64,000 bases of DNA from Methylocystis echinoides (lineage in GTDB: Bacteria > Pseudomonadota > Alphaproteobacteria > Rhizobiales > Beijerinckiaceae). The stretch covers positions 1 to 64,000 of the forward strand of contig NZ_BSEC01000001.1 in NCBI RefSeq assembly GCF_027923385.1. The letters run 5' to 3'. Of this stretch, positions 9,128-18,615 are shown one piece after another. The translations under genes were made by a program, and so were the position numbers. Each line of letters begins with the position of its first letter. Position 1 is the first letter of the stretch. The notes beneath the pieces were generated by a model. That model searched no databases and had not been told where the DNA came from. It was given only the letters and a program-made list of their open reading frames with translations.

Positions 9128-9919
9128 CTAATCGAGCCGCGCAATCTTCACATCGTCGCGGTCGAGCCAGATCTGCACATGCTGGCCGCGCATCTCCGCC
9201 TCCATTTCATCGGCGGTGAGATAGACGCCGCCGACCGCCAGCAATTCGGCCTCCAGACGCCGGCAGAAGATGCGCGCGCGCGTCTCTCCATAGGCGCCCG
9301 CCATGGCGCGGCCGCGCAGCGTCCCATAGACATGAATGGAGCCGCCCGCGATGACGTCGGCGCCGGAGCTGACCGGCCCGATGACGATGACGTCGCCCTG
9401 CGGATAAAAGATCGTCTGGCCGGAGCGCACCGGAGACTCGATGACAAGCGGCGAGAACACCGCGGGCTCGGCCTGCGCCGCTTCTGTCGCGGACGGCGCC
9501 GCCGTCACGTTCGACCCTTTCAGCGCATCCGCGATCTCGTCGAAGGCCGCAAGCTCCTCGCGCGTCAGGGCGCTTCGGCCGCCTGTCGCCATGTCGTCAT
9601 TATGCGCCTCGACGACGCGCCCGCCTGTGAGGATCGGCGGCAGCTCGTCGCAAGCCCAGGACGGATCGACGCCGCTCACGCCGAGAAGGCGAATCCGGCG
9701 CGTCTTCAACTGCTGCATCAGATCATGCAGGCTCGCGCGCTCCAGTCCAAGCCGCGCGACGTCGACGACGATGGCCTTGCGGCTGAAGAAAGCCGGGGTG
9801 CAGGCGAGATAGGCGTCCAGCCTGTCGATCCAGCCTGCAAGCGGCCGTTCCGGCTCGAGCACGAGCGCCGGAAAGGAACGGCTGCGGAAACGGATGTGGC
9901 GGGAGGCGGTCTGCGTCAC
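9128..9919 (-). CDS. minC: Septum-site determining protein MinC
   Basis: 263 residues from a GTG start with AAGGG upstream. The N-terminal FtsZ-inhibiting domain (about 1-105) is joined by an Ala-rich linker to the C-terminal beta-helix domain (about 150-255), with the SGQTIFYPQGDVIVIGPVSSGADVIAGG-type MinC_C pattern. It blocks Z-ring assembly at the poles when held by MinD. It is the first gene of the min operon; minD follows 36 bases later. Confidence 0.96.
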   Translation of the reverse strand: MTQTASRHIRFRSRSFPALVLEPERPLAGWIDRLDAYLACTPAFFSRKAIVVDVARLGLERASLHDLMQQLKTRRIRLLGVSGVDPSWACDELPPILTGGRVVEAHNDDMATGGRSALTREELAAFDEIADALKGSNVTAAPSATEAAQAEPAVFSPLVIESPVRSGQTIFYPQGDVIVIGPVSSGADVIAGGSIHVYGTLRGRAMAGAYGETRARIFCRRLEAELLAVGGVYLTADEMEAEMRGQHVQIWLDRDDVKIARLD

Positions 9920-10120
9920 GGCAAGCCCTTGTGCTTGTTCATTAAATCTTGATGAGGCCAGATGGTTAACAAAGCATTAAGCTTGGCGGCGGCGTTTACC
10001 TTTCGTTAAAGCCCCGCTCGAGACGAGACGAGACGCGCGCGCGCCTGATTGACGCGGCGCCGGGAAGTCCTAGTTGATCGATTATCGGCAAGCGCGCCGC
10101 ATTCGCGCCGGGCCTCGGCC

Positions 10121-10465
10121 ATGAAAATCGAAACACACTCGCAAAACGGTCAGCTCGTCGTCGCCGTGATGGAAGAGCGTCTCGACGCGCATAACTCCGG
10201 CGAGCTGAAGGACCGGTTTCTACGCCTTCTCGAAGAAGGCGCCCGCCGTCTCGTCGTCGATTTGTCCAGCGTGACCTTCATCGACAGTTCAGGCCTTGGC
10301 GCGCTGCTCTCGGGTTACAAGAACGCCACGCAGCGTGGCGGCGCGCTCATCCTCTCAGGCCCGCAGCCGCGCGTGCGCGCCATGTTCGAACTCACGCGGC
10401 TCAACCGGGTCTTCGAAATCTACCCGCGCCTGCCGGAGGCGCTCGCCAGCCAAAGCGTTGAATGA
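10121..10465 (+). CDS. STAS-domain anti-sigma factor antagonist (RsbV/SpoIIAA-like)
   Basis: 114 residues, a single STAS domain. The phosphorylation segment VTFIDSSGLGALLSG places the candidate regulatory serine at position 56 or 57. In partner-switching systems the unphosphorylated antagonist binds the RsbW-like kinase, freeing the kinase's target. The ATG at 10121 fits the domain start; an upstream in-frame start at 10049 would add non-conserved residues. It overlaps the kinase gene by four bases, so the pair is translationally coupled. Confidence 0.93.
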   Translation: MKIETHSQNGQLVVAVMEERLDAHNSGELKDRFLRLLEEGARRLVVDLSSVTFIDSSGLGALLSGYKNATQRGGALILSGPQPRVRAMFELTRLNRVFEIYPRLPEALASQSVE

Positions 10466-10893
10466 CGATGTCGGAGACCAGCATGAACGTCGACATTGTC
10501 GTCCCCAACCAGACGCGCTATCTGCGGCTGATCGGCAATATTGCGGAGCAGATCGCCAAGGAGCTCGAGACGAGCGATTACGATCGCGACACGCTCGCCT
10601 ATCACCTCAATCTCGTGCTCACCGAGGCCGTCGCCAACGCCATTGAATATGCCGGCGCGAAAAGTCCCGACGAGACGGTGAAGGTCTGTCTCTCCATCGC
10701 GGACAGGGAAATCCGCATCCGCGTCTTCGACCATGGACAGGGCTTCGACATCGCCGGCGTCCCGCCGCCGGATGTCGATCAGCTCAGCGAACGCGGACGC
10801 GGCATTTTCTTCATCCGCAACCTGATGGATTCAGTCGAATACCGGCAGGGCGCGGACGGCAACGTCCTCGAGATGCGCAAGACGCTGAAGTGA
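10462..10893 (+). CDS. RsbW-like serine kinase/anti-sigma factor (HATPase)
   Basis: 143 residues, one GHKL ATPase domain. The N-box LTEAVANAIEYA (about residues 54-65), the G1-like box FDHGQGFDI and the GRGIFFIRNLMD box are all visible. These kinases bind a sigma factor or other target and phosphorylate the STAS antagonist. No sigma factor gene is adjacent, so the target is unknown. The order STAS then kinase is standard for the module; a matching PP2C-type phosphatase lies 3.3 kb downstream on the same strand. Confidence 0.92.
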   Translation: MTMSETSMNVDIVVPNQTRYLRLIGNIAEQIAKELETSDYDRDTLAYHLNLVLTEAVANAIEYAGAKSPDETVKVCLSIADREIRIRVFDHGQGFDIAGVPPPDVDQLSERGRGIFFIRNLMDSVEYRQGADGNVLEMRKTLK

Positions 10894-10932
10894 GCGCGCA
10901 ACGCAACGGAAAACCAGACTGGCCATGACTCC

Positions 10933-13900
10933 ATGAATGGCGAGACGCAGCTTCGCAACGCCGTCGGACCGGGCGCCAGCCGGTCGGGAGCCGTTGCGCC
11001 CGCATGGGGCTTCCCTGAAAATTACGCCGAAACCCCCTTCCAGCGCGGGCGGGATCAACTGTTGCTGAACGCGCTGGAAACGCAGGGCGGCGTCGCGGTT
11101 GATCTGCGCCGACACGCGGGCGATGCGCATGTGCTGCGCATCTACGGCGAGACGCCGCATGACCTCGACGCGCTCACGCCGATGCTGCATAACCTCGGCT
11201 TGCCCGCAATCGATCAGAAGCTCTTCCTGCTCTCGAGAGGCGGGCGGCCCCGCTTCATTCGCAGCTTTCTCGTCAGGCCCGCCAATGCCGGAGAGATGGC
11301 CTCTTCGCGCCGGCAGCTCATGCGCGCGCTCGCCGCTCTGCTGACGGGAAAGGCGACCGACGACGCGCTCAATCAGCTCATCCTGCTCGCCGGGCTCGAC
11401 TGGCGCGAGGTCGACGCGCTTCGCGCCTACTGTCATTATTATGTTCAGCTCGGCGGCCGCGTCGGGCGCACGCGGCTCTATGAGGCGCTGCTGCGCAACG
11501 CCAGCGCCACGCGTCTTCTGTTCTCCTATTTTGAAATGCGCTTCTGTCCCGATGATGCGAGAGGCGGCTCGCTGGACGCGCTTGCCGATATCCGGCAACG
11601 CCTCATCCTCGCTTTCGAGTCGATCGACGACATCACGGACGACACGCTCCTGCGCGATCTCTTCAACCTCATCGACGCGACGCTGCGCACGAATTTCTAT
11701 CTCCCCGGCGCCGATGCGGCGGTCGCCTTCAAATTCGACAGCCTCGGCGTGATGAGCGCCCCGGCGCCGAAACCCTTTGTCGAAATCTTCGTGCATTCGC
11801 AGAGCTTCGAGGGCGTGCATCTGCGCGGCGCGCATGTCGCGCGCGGCGGTCTGCGCTGGTCCGACAGGGCGCACGATCTGCGCAATGAAATTCTCGACCT
11901 CATGCAAACGCAGATGATCAAGAACGCGCTGATCGCGCCGCAGGGCGCCAAGGGCGGTTTCGTCATCAAAGCGCCCGCCGCCGATGCGCTCACGCGCGTC
12001 GCTGAGGGAAAAGCCGCCTATCGCGCCTTCATCGGCGCGCTTCTCGATCTGACCGATAATCTGCCGCCCGCGCCGCGCGGTCTCCGCGTATACGACGATC
12101 CGGACCCCTATCTCGTTGTCGCCGCCGACAAGGGAACGGCCGGATGGTCGGATATCGCCAATGAGATTGCGCTCGCGCGCGGCTTCTGGCTCGGCGACGC
12201 CTTCGCGACGGGCGGCTCCAACGGCTATCATCACAAGAAGCTCGGCATCACCGCGCGCGGCGCCTGGGTCTGCGCGCGGCGCCATTTCCTGGAACTCGGA
12301 CGCAACATCGACGAAGAGACAATCACCGTCATCGGCGTCGGCTCGATGGACGGCGATGTCTTTGGAAACGGCATGCTGCTCTCCGACAGGATCAGGCTCC
12401 TCGGCGCCTTCAGCGGCGATCATGTTTTTCTCGATCCGAATCCCGACCCTGCCCTTTCCTACGCCGAGCGGCGCCGGCTTTTCGACATGCCGCGGTCGAG
12501 CTGGGCCGACTACGATCCCGCCAGGATTTCCAAAGGCGGCGGGGTGTGGCCGCGCGAGGCCAAGGACATTGAACTCTCGTCGCAGGCGCGCGAGATGCTG
12601 GGCGCGCGTCACCATGTCGTCGACGGCGAGACGCTCATCCGCCTGCTGCTCACCGCGCCCGCCGATCTCTTGTGGATGGGCGGCGTCGGGACTTATGTGA
12701 AGGCGGAGCACGAAACCGACGAAAGCGTGGGCGATCGCGCGAATGACGGCGCGCGCGTCATCGCCGGCCAATTGCGCGCCAGGGTCATCGGCGAGGGCGC
12801 CAATCTTGGCTTCACGCCGCGCGCCCGCGTGGAATACGCATTGAACGGCGGCCGGATCAACACGGATGCGGTCGACAACTCCGCGGGCGTCGATCTCTCC
12901 GATCACGAGGTCAATCTCAAGATTCTCCTGCGCGACGCGCCGCAACCCGATCTCCTGCGCGACCTGACCGGGGAGGTCTGCGCCTCGGTGCTCGAGCATA
13001 ATGACGCCCAGAGTCTCTCGCTCTCGCTCGAACAGGACCGCGCCCGCCGCGATGTGACGCCCTTCATGGATCTTGCCGACCGTTTCGAGGCGGCGGGGCG
13101 GCTCGATCGCGCCACGGACTGCTTTCCGACACGCAAGGATGTGCTTGCGCGCGCCGAAAAAAGCCTCACGCGCCCGGAGCTCGCCCTGCTGATGGCCTAT
13201 GCCAAGCTCACCCTGAAGCGTTCGCTTCTCGAGGCGCCGCAATGTCTCGACGCGCAATGGGCGCAGGCCTTTCTCTTCGATTATTTCCCGCCCTCGCTGC
13301 GTTTCACGCATGAGAAGCAGATCCTTGCCCATCCACTGGCGCGGGAGATATCGGCGACAGTGATTTGCAACAGGATCGTCGATCAGGCGGGCGCCCGCTT
13401 CCTGCTCTTCGGCGACCCGCTCGCGCCCAATCTGATTCTCGACGCCGTCGCGCTCTATCTTGCTTTTGACGCGATTCTCGATGGCGCACGCTGGCGCGAG
13501 GCGTTGCGGCGCGTCACGACAAGCGTCGCTGAAAAATACCGTTGCCTTCAGGATTTCGAAGAGGCGCTGTCCTGGCTCTGCCGCCTCGCGCTGCAACGCA
13601 GCCTCCCGCTCAAACCCGAGAAGGCGCAGATCGCCGCCTGGCGCGCCGATTTGCAGCGTTATCTGGCCTATCTTCTGCCGGGCGCGAATCCCTCGATTCT
13701 CGACGCGGTCTCAACCATGCCCGCGCGTCAGATGTTTGTGGCGCGCCTGCGGGACTTCCCTTTCCTCGTCGATCTTGCGCGCGCATCGGGTAGCGACATC
13801 GTCGTGATCGCGCGCCTCTACGACGCGGCGGCGGCGGTTCTGGGTCTGCACCAGATCGCCGCGCGCGCGGCGGAGCCGCCAGCTCGCGACATCTGGGAGA

Positions 13901-14154
13901 CACGCCTGCAAAATGCCCTCGACGCGCGCTTTCGCTGCGCGCCCGCGCGCATCGCCGCGATGATGCTGAAGACGGGCGCCGCCGCGCCGGAAGACGTCTT
14001 CGCGGGCGCCGGGCTCACGCCGCAGCTTCTCCTGCTGCAGAAGCTGCGCGACGAATTGCTCTCGACGGCGCCAAGGACCATCGCGCCCTTCGCGCTTTTC
14101 GCCGCCGAGATGGACGCGCTCGTCGACGCCTGTGACGCGACGCGACGCGCCTGA
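10933..14154 (+). CDS. gdhB: Short NAD-dependent glutamate dehydrogenase (large-GDH family)
   Basis: 1,073 residues. It matches the catalytic half of the ~1,600-residue NAD-GDH class: ARGGLRWSDRAHDLRNEILDLMQTQMIKNA near residue 300, PQGAKGGFVIK, DKGTAGWSDIANEIA, and the nucleotide-binding region VIGVGSMDGDVFGNGML. The enzyme oxidatively deaminates glutamate to 2-oxoglutarate. The N-terminal ACT-type regulatory region of the long class is absent. The ATG at 10933 is 39 bases after the RsbW-like gene; the phosphatase gene follows by 15 bases. The placement suggests co-transcription with the partner-switching genes. Confidence 0.88.
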   Translation: MNGETQLRNAVGPGASRSGAVAPAWGFPENYAETPFQRGRDQLLLNALETQGGVAVDLRRHAGDAHVLRIYGETPHDLDALTPMLHNLGLPAIDQKLFLLSRGGRPRFIRSFLVRPANAGEMASSRRQLMRALAALLTGKATDDALNQLILLAGLDWREVDALRAYCHYYVQLGGRVGRTRLYEALLRNASATRLLFSYFEMRFCPDDARGGSLDALADIRQRLILAFESIDDITDDTLLRDLFNLIDATLRTNFYLPGADAAVAFKFDSLGVMSAPAPKPFVEIFVHSQSFEGVHLRGAHVARGGLRWSDRAHDLRNEILDLMQTQMIKNALIAPQGAKGGFVIKAPAADALTRVAEGKAAYRAFIGALLDLTDNLPPAPRGLRVYDDPDPYLVVAADKGTAGWSDIANEIALARGFWLGDAFATGGSNGYHHKKLGITARGAWVCARRHFLELGRNIDEETITVIGVGSMDGDVFGNGMLLSDRIRLLGAFSGDHVFLDPNPDPALSYAERRRLFDMPRSSWADYDPARISKGGGVWPREAKDIELSSQAREMLGARHHVVDGETLIRLLLTAPADLLWMGGVGTYVKAEHETDESVGDRANDGARVIAGQLRARVIGEGANLGFTPRARVEYALNGGRINTDAVDNSAGVDLSDHEVNLKILLRDAPQPDLLRDLTGEVCASVLEHNDAQSLSLSLEQDRARRDVTPFMDLADRFEAAGRLDRATDCFPTRKDVLARAEKSLTRPELALLMAYAKLTLKRSLLEAPQCLDAQWAQAFLFDYFPPSLRFTHEKQILAHPLAREISATVICNRIVDQAGARFLLFGDPLAPNLILDAVALYLAFDAILDGARWREALRRVTTSVAEKYRCLQDFEEALSWLCRLALQRSLPLKPEKAQIAAWRADLQRYLAYLLPGANPSILDAVSTMPARQMFVARLRDFPFLVDLARASGSDIVVIARLYDAAAAVLGLHQIAARAAEPPARDIWETRLQNALDARFRCAPARIAAMMLKTGAAAPEDVFAGAGLTPQLLLLQKLRDELLSTAPRTIAPFALFAAEMDALVDACDATRRA

Positions 14155-14169
14155 CGAAGGAGGCCCCGC

Positions 14170-16749
14170 GTGGACGACAGGCCGCTTTCACATCTCCTTC
14201 TCGACGTAACGAGCGACGCCGCATGTCTCATGGATGCGAATGGTCGCGTGCTCGCGATGAATCGTCGCGCCGAGGCGCTCACGGGATACAGCGAGGATGA
14301 ACTTGCCGGTCGCCCCTTTCCAGGGCGCCCTAGGATCGGCGGCGCGGGCGTCGAACCGTCCTTTGCCTGGCGGCTTGCGCCGGCGCGGCAATGGATCGAC
14401 GTCAGCCTGCGCCGCAAGGATGAGACGGAGGTCGTTGCGACGGCCGCCATCTATCGCCTCGGCAAGGGCGGCGCCGCCGGGCTCTTGCTGAAGCTGCGGC
14501 CCGAAGACGCGTCCTCGACGGGAGACGCGGCGCTGGAGGACATCAAGGTCAAACTCGACGCCATCTTCAGCGGCATGGCCGACGGTCTCGTGCTCATCGA
14601 CGAAAGCGGCCGGATTCTGTGGTTCAGCGCGGGCGCCGAGAAGCTTTTCGGCTACGCCGCTGAAGAGGTGCTGGGCGCGAATGTCAAGAGACTGATGCCG
14701 TCGCCCTATCGGGAAGCGCACGACGGCTATCTCGACGCCTATCGACGCACGGGCGTGCGCAAGATCATCGGCATCGGCCGCGAGGTCTCCGGACAGCGCA
14801 AGGACGGCTCCGTTTTTCCGATGTATCTTTCCATCGGCGAAATCTGGCTCGAAGGCCGCCGCTACTTCGTCGGCGTCACCCACGACCTCACGCGCGCGAA
14901 AAGCGTCGAAGGCCGCCTGTGGATGCTCTCCGCCGCCGTGGAACAAAGTCCCGTCGGCGTCCTGATCTCCGATAAATCCGGCGTCATCCAATATGTGAAC
15001 GGCGCATTTTCGAGGCTGACTGGCTATGAAGAGGCGGAGCTGCTTGGCAAGACTCCGCGCATGCTGAAATCCGGCCACACGCCAAAGGCCCAGTATGAAC
15101 GTCTGTGGGAAACGATCCAGTCCGGCGGCGAATGGCGTGGCGAACTGCAGGACCGGCGCAAGAACGGCGAACTCTACTGGGCCTATGACATCATCACGCC
15201 GCTGCGCAACGACACGGGTGAGATTGTCCATTTCCTCGCCCTCCAGCAGGACGTCACCGAGCAGCGGCGCGACAAGGAAGCGCTCGCCCAGAGCGAGGAA
15301 CGCTTCCGCAAGGTCGCGCAGATGGTGGGCGAGTGGTTATGGGAGCAGGACGCCGAAGGCCGCTATGTTTACAGTAGCGACGCGGTGCGCGACATTCTCG
15401 GCCTTGCGCCCGAGGAGGTGATCGGAAAAGGCTATCTCGGCCTTTTCGACGCTGGCGCCGTCGGAGCGACGCAGGCGTCCACGCGCCAGCCGTTCAGCCG
15501 CGTCGTCAACTGCTACCGTCACCGCGACGGCCGCCGTATCTTCACGGAATCGACCGGCGCGCCGCTATTCGACGAATCCGGACGCCTGATCAAATGGCGC
15601 GGCGTCGATCGCGACATCACCGACCGCAAGAATTTCGAGGATGCGTTGCGCGTGCGTAATCGCGCGATGGCGGCAGTGAGCGTCGGAATTGTGATTTGCG
15701 ACGCGCGCCGGCCCGGCAATCCAAACATCTATGTCAATCCCGCCCTGGCGCATATGACCGGCTATTCGGAGGCGGAACTGCTCGAGGGCGGCATGCAGAT
15801 GTTGCAGGGGCCCGGCACGGCGCAAGCGGCGCTCGAGCGGATTCGCCACGCGCTCGCCGCCGGCGAAGGCTGCGAGGTCACGCTGCTCAACTACCGCAAG
15901 AACGGCGAGGCCTTCTGGAACGAATTATCGATTTCGCCCGTTCCCGACGAGAACGGCGTCATCACCCATTTCATCGGCGTGCAGACGGATGTGACGGAGA
16001 AGCGGCGGGCCGACGAAAACCGGCGCAACCTGGAAATCGCCAAGGAAATCCAGTTGTCCCTGCTGCCCGGCGAGCCGCTGCGCCGGCCGGGCGTGGTTGT
16101 GGCCGGCGTCTGCGCGCCGGCCACGCATGTCGGCGGCGACTATTTCGATTATTTCGAAAATGCGGAGGGCGTCGACATCGTCATCGCCGATGTGTCGGGC
16201 CACAATGTCGGCGCCGCGCTGATCATGACGGAGGTGCGCAGCATGGTCCGCGCCCGGGCGCGTCAGTCGGCTGTCGTGCATCCGGCGCGCGTGCTGCACG
16301 ATCTCAACGACCTGATTTACGACGACCTGACGCGCGCGGACCTCTTCATCACCATGTTCTGTTGTCGCTTCGAGCCCCAGACGCGCGTGCTCAAATTCGC
16401 CAATGGCGGGCACAATCCGCCGCTCCTCCTGCGCGCCGAGGCCGTCGTCTGCGCGGAGCTCGATGGGGACGGAATGGTGCTGGGCGCGAAGCGCCGCGTC
16501 GATTACGAGGAACGCGCGCTGTCGCTTCATCCCGGCGACAGGGTGCTTCTCTACACGGACGGCGTCACCGAGGCGCAATCGCCGACCGGGGAATTTTTCG
16601 GCGTCTCGCGCCTGTGCGAAAGGTTCAGGGCGCATCGTCATCAAACGCCGGAAGCAATCTTGCCGGCGCTTCTCGGCGAGGTTCGCCGCTTCTGCGCCGA
16701 TGCGCCGCTGACCGACGACGTCGCCATCGTCGTCCTCGAGATCAGGTGA
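14170..16749 (+). CDS. Multi-PAS sensor protein with SpoIIE/RsbU-type PP2C phosphatase
   Basis: 859 residues from a GTG start with AAGGAGG ahead. About five PAS/PAC repeats fill residues 1-620 (LDVTSDAACLMDANGRVLAM; FSGMADGLVLIDESGRILWF; SAAVEQSPVGVLISDKSGVI; WLWEQDAEGRYVYSSD; MAAVSVGIVICDARRP). The last is LOV-like in spacing but lacks the photoactive Cys motif. The PP2C domain (about 640-859) has GGDYFDYF, DVSGHNVGAAL and TDDVAIVVLE metal-binding motifs. It should dephosphorylate the STAS protein in response to a redox, oxygen or small-molecule cue. It is soluble, with no membrane helix seen. Confidence 0.93.
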   Translation: MDDRPLSHLLLDVTSDAACLMDANGRVLAMNRRAEALTGYSEDELAGRPFPGRPRIGGAGVEPSFAWRLAPARQWIDVSLRRKDETEVVATAAIYRLGKGGAAGLLLKLRPEDASSTGDAALEDIKVKLDAIFSGMADGLVLIDESGRILWFSAGAEKLFGYAAEEVLGANVKRLMPSPYREAHDGYLDAYRRTGVRKIIGIGREVSGQRKDGSVFPMYLSIGEIWLEGRRYFVGVTHDLTRAKSVEGRLWMLSAAVEQSPVGVLISDKSGVIQYVNGAFSRLTGYEEAELLGKTPRMLKSGHTPKAQYERLWETIQSGGEWRGELQDRRKNGELYWAYDIITPLRNDTGEIVHFLALQQDVTEQRRDKEALAQSEERFRKVAQMVGEWLWEQDAEGRYVYSSDAVRDILGLAPEEVIGKGYLGLFDAGAVGATQASTRQPFSRVVNCYRHRDGRRIFTESTGAPLFDESGRLIKWRGVDRDITDRKNFEDALRVRNRAMAAVSVGIVICDARRPGNPNIYVNPALAHMTGYSEAELLEGGMQMLQGPGTAQAALERIRHALAAGEGCEVTLLNYRKNGEAFWNELSISPVPDENGVITHFIGVQTDVTEKRRADENRRNLEIAKEIQLSLLPGEPLRRPGVVVAGVCAPATHVGGDYFDYFENAEGVDIVIADVSGHNVGAALIMTEVRSMVRARARQSAVVHPARVLHDLNDLIYDDLTRADLFITMFCCRFEPQTRVLKFANGGHNPPLLLRAEAVVCAELDGDGMVLGAKRRVDYEERALSLHPGDRVLLYTDGVTEAQSPTGEFFGVSRLCERFRAHRHQTPEAILPALLGEVRRFCADAPLTDDVAIVVLEIR

Positions 16750-16755
16750 GGCCGG

Positions 16756-17859
16756 TCACCGCGCCGCAATCAAATCGGAGCTGACGGCCGTGTCATCGAG
16801 TGCGGCGGATTTGAACAGCGCGTAAACATGCGTTCCGGTCTGCAAGGAGAGATCTTCCATGGCGCCTCTCGTGATCGCGGCGAGCAGGGAGCTGTTTTCG
16901 GGGAGTTCGATCTCGACTGTCACCAACGCGCCGCTTTGCCTGATCCTCGCGACTTTCCCCGCCAGCACGCTGCGTGTGCTGATCTCGGCCGGGCGCGCCA
17001 GCGAGAGAATGACGTCTGTCGCATTGACGACGACGCGCGCCGGCGCGCCGGGCGCCCCGAACTGGCCGGCCACCCAGATCAGTCCCCCCGGATGCGCCAG
17101 CGGCGTCAGCCCGTGCGACGGCGGCTGCGTCGCCACGCGCGCTTCGAGAACGGAGGAGAGTTTGAAACGGTCCTCGCCCGGCGCGCTCGCCAGTCGGCTG
17201 AAGGCCGTCGCGGGCTCGCCGACAAATTTCACGCGCCCGCCCTCGATGATCACCACGCAATGCGCAAGCCGCACGACCTCGTCGACAGCATGGGTGACGT
17301 AGACGATGGGAACCCTGAATTCGTCGCGCACCCGTTCGATCAGCGGCATGATCTCCAGCTTGCGCTGCATGTCCAGCGCGGCGAGCGGCTCGTCGAACAG
17401 AAGCAGTTTCGGGCAGGAGAGCAGCGCGCGCCCGATGGCGACGCGCTGCCGCTCGCCGCCCGAGAGACGCGCCGGCGGCCGGGAGAGAAGATTGCCGATT
17501 CCGAGCGTCTCCACCACCGCGTCGAAATCGATGCGCCGGGCGTCGCGCGGCGCGAACCAGCGGCCGTAGAGCAGGTTCTGCCTGACGCTCATGTGCGGGA
17601 AGAGATTTGCGTCCTGAAACACGAGCCCGATGCGGCGGCGCGAGACCGGAAGGCGCACGCCCGCGTCCGTATCGACGAAAGCTTCGCCATTGAGCCGGAC
17701 ATGGCCCCAGTCCGGCTGCGTCAGGCCGGCGATGATCCCGAGCGTGACGGACTTCCCGGAGCCCGAATGCCCGAACAGGGCGGTGACGCCCGTCGCGTTC
17801 TTGAAGGCCACGTCGAGGGAAAAGGAGCCGATGACGCGTTTGACGTCCACCTCGATCAT
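16756..17859 (-). CDS. modC: Molybdate ABC transporter ATP-binding protein
   Basis: 367 residues from the ATG at 17859. The Walker A motif GHSGSGKS sits near residue 35, the signature LSGGERQR near 130 and Walker B LLLFDEP near 152. The C-terminal part (about 290-355) is a Mop/TOBE molybdate-binding domain, the ModC hallmark. It energises uptake through ModB. Its start overlaps the modB stop by four bases. A longer frame reading upstream through modB is an out-of-frame artefact. Confidence 0.96.
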   Translation of the reverse strand: MIEVDVKRVIGSFSLDVAFKNATGVTALFGHSGSGKSVTLGIIAGLTQPDWGHVRLNGEAFVDTDAGVRLPVSRRRIGLVFQDANLFPHMSVRQNLLYGRWFAPRDARRIDFDAVVETLGIGNLLSRPPARLSGGERQRVAIGRALLSCPKLLLFDEPLAALDMQRKLEIMPLIERVRDEFRVPIVYVTHAVDEVVRLAHCVVIIEGGRVKFVGEPATAFSRLASAPGEDRFKLSSVLEARVATQPPSHGLTPLAHPGGLIWVAGQFGAPGAPARVVVNATDVILSLARPAEISTRSVLAGKVARIRQSGALVTVEIELPENSSLLAAITRGAMEDLSLQTGTHVYALFKSAALDDTAVSSDLIAAR

Positions 17860-18575
17860 TCGACATTCCCCAGACGCTTCTCCGCCCACCACTGAACGCC
17901 CTCGGATGTGACGAGCGCGGAGAGCGCGATGAAGACGGCGACGAGGGTGAGGCGCATCGCGCCCGCGTCCCCGCCGGGGACCTGCGTATAACTGTAAATC
18001 GCCGCCGAAATGGTCTGCGTTTCGCCGGGGATGTTCGAAACGAAGGTGATCGTCGCGCCGAATTCGCCCAGCGCCTTCGCAAAGGCCAGAATGGCGCCGA
18101 CGATGATTCCCGGCGTCGCGAGCGGCAACGTGATCAGGAAGAAGGTCCAGAGGCGGCTGGCGCCCAATGTTTCGGAAGCGCGTTCGAGCCGCCGGTCGAT
18201 CGCCTCGAAGGACAGCCGCATGGCGCGCACCATCAGCGGGAAGCCCATGACGCCGCAGGCGACCGCGGCGCCCGTCCAGCGAAAGGAAAACACGATTCCG
18301 ACCTGCGCCAGATAGGCGCCGATGAGCCCCTTGCGGCCAAGCAGCAGCAAAAGCATGAAGCCCGTCACCACCGGCGGCAGGACCAATGGAAGATGGACGA
18401 GCCCGTTGACGAGCGCCTTGCCGGGAAACTGCCAGCGCGCGAGCGCGTAAGCCGTGAAAACGCCCAGCGGGAGGCTGGCGAGCGTGGCGACGGTGGCGAT
18501 CTTCAGCGAAAGCCAGACAGCCGTCCATTCGGCGGGGGAGAGCTCGAGGAAGGGATTGGGCGTCGTATCGAACAT
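17856..18575 (-). CDS. modB: Molybdate ABC transporter permease
   Basis: 239 residues from the ATG at 18575. It has five or six membrane helices and the inner-membrane permease EAA-like loop ASETLGASRLWTFFLITLPLATPGIIVGAILAFAKALGEFGA, typical of ModB/CysT permeases. It forms the channel through which ModA-delivered molybdate enters. It lies between the regulator gene (41 bases upstream) and modC (overlapping), so regulator-modB-modC look like one transcript. Confidence 0.95.
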   Translation of the reverse strand: MFDTTPNPFLELSPAEWTAVWLSLKIATVATLASLPLGVFTAYALARWQFPGKALVNGLVHLPLVLPPVVTGFMLLLLLGRKGLIGAYLAQVGIVFSFRWTGAAVACGVMGFPLMVRAMRLSFEAIDRRLERASETLGASRLWTFFLITLPLATPGIIVGAILAFAKALGEFGATITFVSNIPGETQTISAAIYSYTQVPGGDAGAMRLTLVAVFIALSALVTSEGVQWWAEKRLGNVE

Positions 18576-18615
18576 GCGCCTCTTCTCGTTCAGTTTGGTG
18601 GCGGCTCCGCGCCTT

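Noticed and set aside
10831..13596. 921-codon antisense frame opposite glutamate dehydrogenase
   Set aside because: The plus strand frame has clear GDH motifs; the antisense one is a GC-bias shadow.
16756..18528. Possible 590-residue fusion including modC
   Set aside because: The upstream 220 codons are modB read in the wrong frame; modC has its own start overlapping the modB stop.
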